Positions 8,393-17,249 of a DNA stretch of 64,000 bases are shown here, piece after piece. Below the pieces are notes generated by a model that saw only the letters and a program-made list of their open reading frames with translations, made no database searches and was not told the DNA's origin. Source of the stretch: Natronospirillum sp965602035 (lineage in GTDB: Bacteria > Pseudomonadota > Gammaproteobacteria > Pseudomonadales > Natronospirillaceae); assembly GCA_965602035.1 (NCBI GenBank), contig OZ271919.1:2418001-2482000 (forward strand), read 5' to 3'. The stretch's first letter is position 1, and each line of letters starts with the position of its first letter. A program made the translations under genes and the position numbers.

Positions 8393-10228
8393 ATGAACAG
8401 GCAGGTTGCAGTTGCATCGGGGTTAGCCCTTTTCTGCGCTCAGTTGTCATCTGTTGTGCCGGCGCAGCAAATGAGCACGGCGGACTGGGTGGAAACGCAT
8501 GCCCTCACGCAACTCGGTGACCCGAAATACGGGCCCGAATTCGACTACTTCGACTACGTCAATCCCGATGCGCCCAAAGGCGGACAATTGGTGCTGTCGG
8601 CAATCGGTACCTATGACAATTTCAATCGCTATGCCCAGCGGGGGCTGGCGGCGGCCGGTAGCACCGAGTTTTACGACTCCCTGCTGACGCCGAGCGGCGA
8701 TGAAGTGGGTGCTTACTACCCGTTGATTGCGGAGTCACTCCGTTACCGGTCCGACTATTCCGAAGTGATTTTCACTCTGAACCCGGCAGCCCGTCACCAG
8801 GATGGCGAGCCGATAACGGCCGACGATATTGTCTTCACATTCAACAAGTTCATTGAAGAGGGCGTGCCCTTTGTGCGCACGCAATACGAACCGGTAGCTG
8901 CGGTGGAAGCCCTCAGCGAGCGGGAGGTCCGGTTCCGTTTCCATGAGGGTGAAGGCACGCGCAGTCTGATGATCGGTCTGGCCAGCCTGCCAGTTCTGCC
9001 GCAGCACTACTGGGAAGCGCGGGATTTCTCGCAGCCGCTCAACGAGCCGCCTCTGGGTAGTGGCGCGTATCGGGTTGCCGATTTCTCGATGGGCCAGTGG
9101 GTTGAGTACGAGCGTCTGGACGATTATTGGGCGCAGGATATCCCGTCGCGGCGCGGCACTCTCAATTTCGATCGAATCCGTTACGATTATTACCGGGATA
9201 CCACCGTTGCGCTCGAGGCATTCAAGGCCGGCGAGTACGACCTGCGTCAGGAAAATGTGGCGCGCCAGTGGGCAAGGGACTATACCGGCCCGGCGTTCGA
9301 CCGGGGGGATATTGTGACGGAAATGCTGCCACACAATATCCCGCAGAATATGCAGGCCTTCGTGTTCAACATTGAGCGCCCTGTCTTCAGCGATCGGCGA
9401 GTACGGCAGGCGCTGAATCTGGCGCTGGATTTTCAGTGGATGAACCAAAACCTGTTTTATGGCCAGTACGACAGGACGGTGAGTTATTTCCAGAACACCC
9501 CCTACATGGCTGAAGGTCGTCCGTCAGAGGGCGAGCTGGAAATACTGGAGCCGCTGGCTGATCAGGTGCCGGAAGCAGTGTTCGGTGAGGTATGGCGCCC
9601 CAATGAAACCGACGGTTCGGGCCGGCTGCGCAGTGAAACCCGGCAGGCATTGTCGCTGTTCCGGGAAGCGGGCTGGGAACTTGTGGACCAGCGACTGACC
9701 CACACCGAAACGGGCCGCCAGATGTCATTTGAGCTGCTGCTGTCGAGCCCCACCTTTGAGCGCGTGGCGCTGAGTTTGCAGCAGAACCTGGAGCGTATGG
9801 GCGTCGACATGAGCATTCGCATCATCGATCCGTCCCAGTTCACCAACCGGTTGCGCGAGCGTGATTTTGACCTGATCGCGAATGGTTACCAGGCCAACCC
9901 CTACCCCAATGTGGGTATGCGGACCGCCTGGCACTCGGATTACATCGATTCCACCTGGAACACGGCCGGTGTTTCAGACCCGGCGATTGATGCGCTCATC
10001 GATGGCATTATCGCGAACCAGGAAGATGAAGAGGCATTGTTGCATTACGGGCGAGCGTTCGACCGGGTCGCCCTGTGGAACTTTTATGTCATTCCGCACT
10101 GGCACCTGAGCTCGTTCCGGGTGGCCTACTGGGACCAGTTCCAGCAGCCGGAGGTTCGCCCTGACTATGAGCTGGGTGTCGACACCTGGTGGTTCGATGC
10201 AGACCGGGCCCGGCAACTGCAACGATGA
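8393..10228 (+). CDS. yejA: Periplasmic peptide-binding protein of Yej-type ABC transporter
   Basis: 611 residues. It opens with a secretion signal (MNRQVAVASGLALFCAQLSS, likely cut near VPAQQ) and continues as a family 5 solute-binding protein: YVNPDAPKGGQLVLSAIG, FTLNPAARHQDGEPITADDI, FNIERPVFSDRRVRQALNLALD. AAAGGGGAG just upstream is a strong ribosome site. First gene of a complete yejABEF set. In enterobacteria Yej imports oligopeptides, including the peptide antibiotic microcin C, into the cytoplasm. The substrate here is not known. Confidence 0.93.
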   Translation: MNRQVAVASGLALFCAQLSSVVPAQQMSTADWVETHALTQLGDPKYGPEFDYFDYVNPDAPKGGQLVLSAIGTYDNFNRYAQRGLAAAGSTEFYDSLLTPSGDEVGAYYPLIAESLRYRSDYSEVIFTLNPAARHQDGEPITADDIVFTFNKFIEEGVPFVRTQYEPVAAVEALSEREVRFRFHEGEGTRSLMIGLASLPVLPQHYWEARDFSQPLNEPPLGSGAYRVADFSMGQWVEYERLDDYWAQDIPSRRGTLNFDRIRYDYYRDTTVALEAFKAGEYDLRQENVARQWARDYTGPAFDRGDIVTEMLPHNIPQNMQAFVFNIERPVFSDRRVRQALNLALDFQWMNQNLFYGQYDRTVSYFQNTPYMAEGRPSEGELEILEPLADQVPEAVFGEVWRPNETDGSGRLRSETRQALSLFREAGWELVDQRLTHTETGRQMSFELLLSSPTFERVALSLQQNLERMGVDMSIRIIDPSQFTNRLRERDFDLIANGYQANPYPNVGMRTAWHSDYIDSTWNTAGVSDPAIDALIDGIIANQEDEEALLHYGRAFDRVALWNFYVIPHWHLSSFRVAYWDQFQQPEVRPDYELGVDTWWFDADRARQLQR

Positions 10229-10253
10229 ATCGGCGCCAGGAGGCTGACCTGCT

Positions 10254-11342
10254 GTGACGGCCTATGTGCTCCGCCGGTTGGCGTTGGTGGTGCCGACGTT
10301 GCTGGCGATTATTACCCTGAATTTTTTCATTATCCAGGCGGCACCCGGGGGACCGGTGGACCAGGTGCTGGCGTCCTACCTGGGCAATGAGGCTCAGGCT
10401 CTGGACCGAATCACGGGAGCAGGCAGCGAGGTCAGTGAAGGCAGTCGGGGTGATACCGGTGGCTCTGACAGCCGGGCGGGACGGGGGCTCGACCCGGAAA
10501 TCATTGCGGAAATCGAGGCCCGGTTCGGGTTTGACCAACCGCTGCATGTGCGTTATTTCCAGATGCTCGGTGATTACCTGACTTTTGATTTCGGGGACAG
10601 CCTGTTCCGGGGCCGAACCGTGATTGAGCTGATTGTCGAGCGGCTGCCGGTGTCGATCTCGCTGGGCCTGTGGAGCACCCTGATCATCTATCTGGTGTCT
10701 ATCCCGCTGGGTATTCGCAAGGCGATCAAGCATCATTCCCCGTTCGATGTCTGGACCAGTTGGGTCGTTGTTATCGGCAACGCGGTACCCGGATTCCTGT
10801 TTGCGATACTGCTGATCATCCTGTTTGCGGGGGGCAATTATTTCAGTTGGTTCCCGCTGCGCGGTCTGGTGTCAGCCAATTTTGACGAGCTGCTGTGGTA
10901 CCAGAAAATCCTGGACTATTTCTGGCATCTGGCACTACCCATTCTCGCCATGGTGATCGGCGGGTTCGCCACGCTTACCATGCTTACTAAGAACTCGTTT
11001 CTCGATGAAATCGGCAAGCAGTATGTCATTACCGCTCGTGCAAAGGGCGCTTCGGAGAAACGGATTCTGTACAAGCACGTGTTCCGCAACGGCATGCTGA
11101 TCATTATTGCCGGCTTTCCCGCTGCATTCATCAGCCTGTTTTTCACCGGGTCGCTTCTGATCGAGGTGATTTTCTCTCTGGAGGGGCTGGGTCTGCTCGG
11201 CTATGAGGCCACACTGCAGCGGGACTTCCCGGTGATGTTCGCCACTCTGTACATGTTCAGTCTGCTCGGTCTGCTGCTGGGGATACTGAACGACGTGGCC
11301 TACACCTGGGTCGACCCCCGAATTGACTTTGAAGCCCGCTGA
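10254..11342 (+). CDS. yejB: Peptide ABC transporter permease YejB
   Basis: 362 residues, close to E. coli YejB (364). The GTG start at 10254 is supported by AGGAGG at 10238-10243. It contains the binding-protein-dependent permease domain with about six membrane helices. Characteristic segments are NFFIIQAAPGGPVDQVLASY, LWSTLIIYLVSIPLGIRKAI and the cytoplasmic coupling loop (VITARAKGASEKRILYKHVF). The hydrophilic insert near residues 45-85, rich in Gly, Ser and acidic residues, is also present in E. coli YejB and is not an anomaly. Only 2 nt separate it from yejE. Confidence 0.95.
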   Translation: MTAYVLRRLALVVPTLLAIITLNFFIIQAAPGGPVDQVLASYLGNEAQALDRITGAGSEVSEGSRGDTGGSDSRAGRGLDPEIIAEIEARFGFDQPLHVRYFQMLGDYLTFDFGDSLFRGRTVIELIVERLPVSISLGLWSTLIIYLVSIPLGIRKAIKHHSPFDVWTSWVVVIGNAVPGFLFAILLIILFAGGNYFSWFPLRGLVSANFDELLWYQKILDYFWHLALPILAMVIGGFATLTMLTKNSFLDEIGKQYVITARAKGASEKRILYKHVFRNGMLIIIAGFPAAFISLFFTGSLLIEVIFSLEGLGLLGYEATLQRDFPVMFATLYMFSLLGLLLGILNDVAYTWVDPRIDFEAR

Positions 11343-11344
11343 CC

Positions 11345-12376
11345 ATGCCATTGCTGACCCTGAGCCCGATCAACCGAACCCGCTGGCAGCGATTCCGCCG
11401 TAATCGACGGGCCTGGTGGAGCCTGTGGCTGTTCGGTCTGCTTTTTGTGCTCAGCCTGCTGGCGGATCTGATCGCCAATGAGGATCCGCTGCTGGTAGTC
11501 CATGAGGGGCAGCCCTATTTTCCCGTGGTGGCGGACTATTCGGAACTGGTATTCGGGGGTGATTTCGACGTTCCGGCAGACTTCCGCGATCCTTTTATCC
11601 GGGATCTGATCGAACCGGAGGGCCTGATTGTCTGGCCCCTGATCCGTTTCGACTATCGGACCATCAATTATGACCTGCCGTCGCCTGCCCCGAGTCCGCC
11701 AACGGCTGAGAATTGGCTCGGCACCGATGACCTCGGGCGCGATGTACTGGCACGGCTCATTTACGGTACCCGGATTTCCATTCTGTTCGGTTTCACGCTG
11801 ACGGTGCTGACGTCCATCGTCGGCATTGCGGTCGGTGCGCTGATGGGCTTTTTCGGCGGCAAGACAGACCTGTTCGGCCAGCGGGTGCTGGAAATCTGGT
11901 CGAGCCTGCCAACACTCTACATTCTGATTATTATCGCCAGTATGGTCCAACCGACATTCTGGATCCTGTTGGTGATCATGCTGTTGTTCGGCTGGATGGG
12001 GCTGGTCGGGCTGGTGCGGGCCGAAAGCCTGCGTGCCCGGAATTTCGAATATGTGCAGGCGGCTCGTGCCATGGGCCTGGGCAGTCTGACCATTATCCGG
12101 CGTCATGTTCTGCCCAATGCCCTGGTGGCCACGGTGACCTTCCTGCCGTTCATTCTGGCCGGGTCGGTCACGACACTGACGGGCCTCGATTTTCTCGGTT
12201 TCGGCCTGCCCCCGGGTTCAGCCTCGCTGGGGGAAATGATCAATCAGGGCAAAAACAACATTAACGCGCCCTGGATCGGGTTGTCGGTGTTTGTCACGCT
12301 GTCGCTGATTCTTATTCTGCTGGTGTTCATCGGTGAGGGTGTGCGCGATGCTCTGGATCCGAGGGAATCACGATGA
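11345..12376 (+). CDS. yejE: Peptide ABC transporter permease YejE
   Basis: 343 residues. The N-terminal segment RTRWQRFRRNRRAWWSLWLF leads into the first membrane helix; the permease core has GTDDLGRDVLARLIYGTRIS and the EAA-type loop AARAMGLGSLTIIRRHVLPN. It is the second inner-membrane subunit of the Yej importer, pairing with YejB. The last bases overlap the yejF start (ATGA), indicating translational coupling. Confidence 0.95.
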   Translation: MPLLTLSPINRTRWQRFRRNRRAWWSLWLFGLLFVLSLLADLIANEDPLLVVHEGQPYFPVVADYSELVFGGDFDVPADFRDPFIRDLIEPEGLIVWPLIRFDYRTINYDLPSPAPSPPTAENWLGTDDLGRDVLARLIYGTRISILFGFTLTVLTSIVGIAVGALMGFFGGKTDLFGQRVLEIWSSLPTLYILIIIASMVQPTFWILLVIMLLFGWMGLVGLVRAESLRARNFEYVQAARAMGLGSLTIIRRHVLPNALVATVTFLPFILAGSVTTLTGLDFLGFGLPPGSASLGEMINQGKNNINAPWIGLSVFVTLSLILILLVFIGEGVRDALDPRESR

Positions 12377-13980
12377 CGTCGCCGTTGCTTGAAATCCGTG
12401 ACCTGAGTATTCGCTTTGAGACCGGCGACTCGCCCGTAGACGCCGTTCGCCATGTTGACCTCACAATCAATGCCGGAGAGATAGTGGCATTGGTCGGCGA
12501 AAGCGGTTCCGGGAAATCGGTCACAGCACAGGCGATCATGCGTCTGTTGCCTGAACCGCCTGCCCGGGCGATAGGCGGGTCGATTCATTTTCAGGGTCAG
12601 GACCTCCTGCGGGCCGATGCCCGGACACTCCGACGCATCCGGGGGCGGCGTATCAGTATGATATTCCAGGAACCCATGACCAGCCTTAACCCGTTACACA
12701 ACATCGAGAAACAACTGGCCGAGGCGCTCTACCTGCACGATGGTACGCCCCGGCACAAAGCCCGCCCGAAGATACTGGAGTGGCTCCGACGCGTGGGGCT
12801 GTCGGATGCGGCCGACCGGCTCCAGGCGTTTCCGCACGAGCTCAGTGGCGGCCAGCGGCAGCGCGTAATGATCGCGATGGCACTGATCAATGAGCCGGAT
12901 CTGTTGATTGCGGACGAGCCGACAACAGCGCTGGATGTGACCATTCAGGCCCAGATACTCGCGCTGCTGCAGTCATTGCAGCGGGAACTGGGTATGGCGA
13001 TTCTGTTCATTACCCACGACCTGGCGATTGTGCGCCGCCTGGCCGCGCGCGTGGCGATCATGCAGAGAGGCGGAATCGTCGAATCCGGTGATACGGCGAC
13101 TGTCTTCCATGAGCCGTCACAGGACTACACAAGGCGCCTGCTCGGCGCAGAGCCGTCAGGCCACCCTGCTGCCATACCGGCGCCACCGGTACCGGTTCTG
13201 CAGGTCGATGGGCTGAAAGTCTGGTTCCCGGTGCGCAAGGGGCTGCTCAAACGCACGGTGGACCACGTCAGGGCGGTTGACGACATTTCCTTTACCCTGC
13301 ATGAGGGAGAAACTCTGGGCGTCGTTGGTGAAAGTGGTTCCGGCAAGACGACCCTGGGACGCGCCCTTCTCCGGCTGATTGCAAGCACCGGCGGTATCCG
13401 GTATTTCCCGGCGGGCCAGCGAGAAGGGCTGGCGCTGCAGCCGCTGGGTCACCGGCAACTGAGGCCGTTACGCCAGTCCATGCAGATTATTTTTCAGGAC
13501 CCCTATGGCAGCCTGAGCCCTCGACTCTCGGTCAGTCAGATTGTGGCGGAAGGGCTGCGCATTCATTCACCGCTGTCTGCCGATGAAATTGATGCCGAGG
13601 TGGTAAGGGCGTTGGCCGATGTCCACATTGAACCCGACGCGCGGCACCGTTATCCGCATGAATTCTCGGGTGGCCAGCGTCAGCGAATCGCCATCGCCCG
13701 AGCCCTGATTCTGCAGCCCCGACTGCTGGTACTGGACGAGCCAACATCGGCGCTCGACCGGACCGTTCAGGCCGACATAATGCACCTGCTGCGAGAGCTC
13801 CAGAAGCGCCGACAGCTCAGTTATCTGTTCGTGAGCCACGATCTGGCCGTAGTAAGGTCCATGAGCCACCGCATGCTGATCATGCAGGCCGGTCGCCTTG
13901 TTGAATCGGGGCCTACCGAGCAGGTATTCACCCAGCCTCAGGACCCTTATACACGCGCCCTGATTGCGGCTATACCATGA
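12373..13980 (+). CDS. yejF: Peptide ABC transporter ATPase YejF (two ABC domains)
   Basis: 535 residues with two complete ATPase domains in one chain. Domain 1 has Walker A GESGSGKS near residue 43 and signature LSGGQRQRVMIAMAL. Domain 2 has GESGSGKTTLGRALL near residue 318 and signature FSGGQRQRIAIARAL. Both have Walker B with DEPT and a His switch (FITHDLA, FVSHDLA). It powers import through YejBE. A 13-nt gap precedes the acyl-CoA ligase gene, so the two downstream enzymes probably share its transcript. Confidence 0.95.
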   Translation: MTSPLLEIRDLSIRFETGDSPVDAVRHVDLTINAGEIVALVGESGSGKSVTAQAIMRLLPEPPARAIGGSIHFQGQDLLRADARTLRRIRGRRISMIFQEPMTSLNPLHNIEKQLAEALYLHDGTPRHKARPKILEWLRRVGLSDAADRLQAFPHELSGGQRQRVMIAMALINEPDLLIADEPTTALDVTIQAQILALLQSLQRELGMAILFITHDLAIVRRLAARVAIMQRGGIVESGDTATVFHEPSQDYTRRLLGAEPSGHPAAIPAPPVPVLQVDGLKVWFPVRKGLLKRTVDHVRAVDDISFTLHEGETLGVVGESGSGKTTLGRALLRLIASTGGIRYFPAGQREGLALQPLGHRQLRPLRQSMQIIFQDPYGSLSPRLSVSQIVAEGLRIHSPLSADEIDAEVVRALADVHIEPDARHRYPHEFSGGQRQRIAIARALILQPRLLVLDEPTSALDRTVQADIMHLLRELQKRRQLSYLFVSHDLAVVRSMSHRMLIMQAGRLVESGPTEQVFTQPQDPYTRALIAAIP

Positions 13981-13993
13981 CGGTGTTCAGGTG

Positions 13994-15424
13994 ATGAGGC
14001 TGATCGGTAAGCCGCCGGAATATGCCCGAGGAAACCGGGCAGGCGCAGCGCTTGTCGTCGGGAAGCAGCAATGGGATCACAGCGCATTCTGGCAGGCGGT
14101 GGAGGCCGATGCCCGGGGCCTGGTTCAGGCCGGGCTGGCCGGCCGGGCGGTTGCACTCTGCCAGAATGATCCGGGCGTACTGTTGCGCCAGTGTCTCGCC
14201 GTGGCGCGTGCCGGCGGCCGTGCCATGGTTCTGGATCCGGGTTGGCCCCCGGCCCGGTTCCGGGAACTGGTCGACGCAATCAGCCCCGCTGCGCTTTTTC
14301 ACAACAGCCTGTTGCCGAAGTCCGGTGGTGACGACCCGGCGTTGCCTGATACAGGTCCTGAAGAACTGTTCTATGTCGGCTTCACGTCCGGCTCGACCGG
14401 ATTGCCGAAAGGCTTTGCCCGAACCCACCGGTCCTGGCTGCTCGGGTTCCGGTTTATCGATGATTATCTCGCTGCGACCCCAGCCGGCACCAGCGTGCTT
14501 ATACCCGGGAGTCTGGCCACTTCCCTGCATTTTTTCGGCGCCATGCATGGGCTTCACACCGGGCTCCGGGTCATCGTACAGTCCGGTTTCCGCCCGGACC
14601 GTCTGGCGGCGCAACTGAGGATCAAGGGCGAGCTGATTCTGTACGCGACGCCGACCCAGCTCCTGGCACTGGTCCGATACCTGGAGAAAACAGGTGCTTC
14701 CCCCTGCCCGACCGTTCGCCACATTCTGGTCAGCGGCGCCCGCTGGCAGTCGCAGGATAGACAGCGCGTTGTGGCCCTTTTCCCCCGGGCCCGACTCACG
14801 GAATTCTATGGCACATCAGAAACCAGTTTTATCGCATTGCATGACACCGACGCACCGGCACCAGGCGGTTCGGTCGGGCGGGCGGTGCCCGGTGTGGAAA
14901 TCCGTATCGGGCCCACGCCAGAGTGCCCGCAGCCGCCGGGGCAACCGGGGCGAATCTGGGTGCGCAGCCAGCAACTGTTTGCCGGTTACGAATGTGGTGG
15001 CGGAACGGACGCACTATGGCACGACGGTTGGCTGACCGTCGGTGACCACGGTTGGCTGGATACTCAGGGGTACCTGTATCTGGCCGGCCGGGAAAAACGC
15101 ATGCTGGTCACCAAGGGGCATAACCTGTATCCGGAGCAACTGGAAAGCTGGCTTGAACAGCACCCGGCAGTAGCGCGGGCTGTTATTGTGGGAATACCCG
15201 ATCGTTCGCGCGGCCAGCAATTGGTCGCTGTCCTCGAAGCCGTGGGCGGCGTCGAAGCGGTTTCCACTGTATCGCTGCGCCAGCACTGCCAGGAGCAATT
15301 CGGCCATCGGTTTCTGCCCAGGCACTGGCTCTGGCGCCGGGAATGGCCGCTCCTGCCCGGAGGCAAGCTGGACATGCCTGCTGTCGAGCGTTGGGTAGCC
15401 GGGCAGCTGGCTCAGAATTTATGA
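13994..15424 (+). CDS. AMP-forming acyl-CoA synthetase family protein
   Basis: 476 residues from the ATG at 13994; the frame extends upstream into yejF. Adenylate-forming enzymes activate a carboxylate as acyl-AMP and then usually transfer it to CoA. Visible motifs are the P-loop FYVGFTSGSTGLPKGFARTH, LTEFYGTSETSF, the hinge region YLAGREKRMLVTKGHNLYPE and the catalytic lysine in LLPGGKLDMPAVERW. It is short for the family (many have 520-560 residues), with a compressed N-terminal part. The substrate cannot be read from the sequence. It sits between yejF and a thiolase-like gene on the same strand with 13- and 10-nt gaps. No other beta-oxidation gene is nearby. Confidence 0.88.
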   Translation: MRLIGKPPEYARGNRAGAALVVGKQQWDHSAFWQAVEADARGLVQAGLAGRAVALCQNDPGVLLRQCLAVARAGGRAMVLDPGWPPARFRELVDAISPAALFHNSLLPKSGGDDPALPDTGPEELFYVGFTSGSTGLPKGFARTHRSWLLGFRFIDDYLAATPAGTSVLIPGSLATSLHFFGAMHGLHTGLRVIVQSGFRPDRLAAQLRIKGELILYATPTQLLALVRYLEKTGASPCPTVRHILVSGARWQSQDRQRVVALFPRARLTEFYGTSETSFIALHDTDAPAPGGSVGRAVPGVEIRIGPTPECPQPPGQPGRIWVRSQQLFAGYECGGGTDALWHDGWLTVGDHGWLDTQGYLYLAGREKRMLVTKGHNLYPEQLESWLEQHPAVARAVIVGIPDRSRGQQLVAVLEAVGGVEAVSTVSLRQHCQEQFGHRFLPRHWLWRREWPLLPGGKLDMPAVERWVAGQLAQNL

Positions 15425-15434
15425 GGTGTCGCTG

Positions 15435-16562
15435 ATGTCGTCCGTATTCATCGCCCATGCCCGCCGGACGGCCGTTGTGCCGGTAAATGGGGGCTTCCGG
15501 AGCCTGGCAGTCCAGAACCTGGTTACGCCACTTGTCCGTGATGCACTGGCCTGCACAGGCACCTCTGCCGCTCAGGTGGATCAGGTTATTCTCGGCAACG
15601 CGCTTTACGGCGGTGGTAACCCGGCCCGTCTCTGTGCCCTGGCGGCCGGGCTGCCGGAGTCCGTGCCGGCAACGACAGTGGACACGCAGTGCTGCTCTGG
15701 ACTCGATGCCATCCGGTTGGGGGCTCAGGTGATCAGGGCCGGACAGGCAGACGTTGTAATTGCCGGTGGTGTGGAGAGCTATAGCCGACGCCCGTACCGC
15801 GCGATCGCCGGCGACAACCGCGAGCCGTATCAGTTCTATGAGCGCCCTCCGTTCACCCCCTGGCCTGATCGTGACCCGGATATGGCCGAGAGCGCTGCCA
15901 GGCTGGCGGCTGCGGCAGCAGTGACCCGTGACAGGCAGCACCAGTGGGTGATTGAAAGCCACCGCAAGGCGCTGGGTGCTGCCTCACTGCCGGAAATATT
16001 GCCGCTTGCCGGAATCCGTATGGACCCGGCAGCCCGGGTGATGACAAAACGACTGTGCGAGAGGAGCCGGGTCATTGCAGAAGCTGGCCCCGGTGTGGTC
16101 GATGTGGCCAGTACCGCGCTGCAGGCTGATGGTGCCGCGCTGTGCTTGCTTGTGAGCGAACGTGCTTTCTCGCACATGATGCTCCGGCAGCGGCCGGTGC
16201 GATGGCTGGATGGCAGACCGGGTGCGGGTGCCGCCGATGACCCACCGGGCGCGCTCGTGGCGGCGGCGAGGGCATTACTTGATCGGTACGGCATCAGCGC
16301 CGGTGAGCTGGCGGTTGCCGAGCTGATGGAGGCCTTTGCCGTGCAGGCGCTCCAGAACACCCGGGCACTCGGATTGCCGGAGTCAGTGGTGAACCGGGGC
16401 GGTGGGGCTCTGGCCCGCGGTCATCCTATTGGCGCTTCCGGTGCCGTACTGGTAGCCAGAGCGGTGGCGGAACTGCAGAAAGAAGCAGCCGGCCGTCGGG
16501 GGCTCATTGCCATTGGAGCAGCCGGTGGGGTCAGCAGCGCGGCGTTACTGGAGATCGTCTGA
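15435..16562 (+). CDS. Thiolase-family protein with non-canonical active site
   Basis: 375 residues from the ATG at 15435, preceded by GAGGTG. The fold is thiolase: nucleophile region TVDTQCCSGLDAIRLG keeps the acyl-accepting Cys, AGGVESYSRRPY is standard, and GGGALARGHPIGASGA keeps the His. Two usual catalytic positions differ: the NEAF motif reads MEAFAVQ (Asn to Met), and the C-terminal CxGGG motif reads IAIGAAGGVSS, so the second Cys is absent. Canonical thiolysis or Claisen condensation is therefore doubtful. The preceding acyl-CoA ligase is its likely partner. Its last 18 nt overlap the convergent nitroreductase gene. Confidence 0.87.
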   Translation: MSSVFIAHARRTAVVPVNGGFRSLAVQNLVTPLVRDALACTGTSAAQVDQVILGNALYGGGNPARLCALAAGLPESVPATTVDTQCCSGLDAIRLGAQVIRAGQADVVIAGGVESYSRRPYRAIAGDNREPYQFYERPPFTPWPDRDPDMAESAARLAAAAAVTRDRQHQWVIESHRKALGAASLPEILPLAGIRMDPAARVMTKRLCERSRVIAEAGPGVVDVASTALQADGAALCLLVSERAFSHMMLRQRPVRWLDGRPGAGAADDPPGALVAAARALLDRYGISAGELAVAELMEAFAVQALQNTRALGLPESVVNRGGGALARGHPIGASGAVLVARAVAELQKEAAGRRGLIAIGAAGGVSSAALLEIV

Positions 16563-17249
16563 GGTTGATCCGGCAGCCTGGTCGTCTGTATGGAACCGGG
16601 CGAATTCAGCAAGGGGAAGCCGCTCAACCGGAAAGCGGTTCTCCGGTGCCTCATGGTCACCGTAACCCAATGCAATGCCACAGACGATCACCTGATCTTC
16701 CGGCAGATCAAGTTGGGATCGGATGACAGCATGTGCCTGCGCGAGAGCGCCGATGCCACAACTGTCAATATTGGCCTCTGTTGCGGCGAGAAACAGTGAC
16801 TGCAGCATCATGCCGAGGTCCATATAGCAGCCCGGACCCATGTCCCGGTCGATGGTAACAATCATTCCGACTGGTGCCGCGAAAAACTCGAAGTTGCGGC
16901 GATGTTGCGCCTTGCGCGCCGGGATATCCCGGCGTTCAATGCCGAGGCTGTTATAAAGAGCGTACCCCACGGCTCTCTGCCGGGCTTTAAGATAACCGGG
17001 CATGCGTTCGGGAAAATAGGCGTACTCAGCGGCATCCAGTTCCCCGTGGTCAAACGCATGGGTCAGAGCGCCCACCAGACGTTTGAGGGAGCGACCCGTC
17101 AGCACATGCAGTGTGCCCGGCTGAAGATTGGCGCCGCTGGGTGCAAGCCGCGCCTGCGCGAGAAGATCGCGCAGCACCGCCTCAGGAACCGGGTCCGGCA
17201 GGAACCGCCGTATTGAGCGACGTCGCTCGAGTGCGCTCCGCACGGTCAT
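16545..17249 (-). CDS. Nitroreductase-family flavoprotein
   Basis: 234 residues. The N-terminus RRRSIRRFLPDPVPEAVLRD and LAPSGANLQPGTLHVL are the FMN-binding start of the nitroreductase fold; GPGCYMDLGMMLQSLFLAA and CGIALGYGDHEAPENRF are the usual later segments. These enzymes reduce nitro, quinone or enone groups with NAD(P)H; the substrate is unknown. The start codon overlaps the stop of the upstream GH13 gene (ATGA), so it is translated as the second gene of a two-gene minus-strand operon. Convergent overlap with the thiolase gene. Confidence 0.9.
   Translation of the reverse strand: MTVRSALERRRSIRRFLPDPVPEAVLRDLLAQARLAPSGANLQPGTLHVLTGRSLKRLVGALTHAFDHGELDAAEYAYFPERMPGYLKARQRAVGYALYNSLGIERRDIPARKAQHRRNFEFFAAPVGMIVTIDRDMGPGCYMDLGMMLQSLFLAATEANIDSCGIGALAQAHAVIRSQLDLPEDQVIVCGIALGYGDHEAPENRFPVERLPLAEFARFHTDDQAAGSTSDDLQ

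Noticed and set aside
10384..10500. Insertion in YejB as an anomaly
   Set aside because: E. coli YejB has a similar hydrophilic Gly/Ser-rich segment, so it is a family feature.
11300..12106. A 268-codon minus-strand open frame
   Set aside because: Antisense to yejE, which has a normal permease sequence; the translation is Gln/Arg/Pro-rich without domain features.
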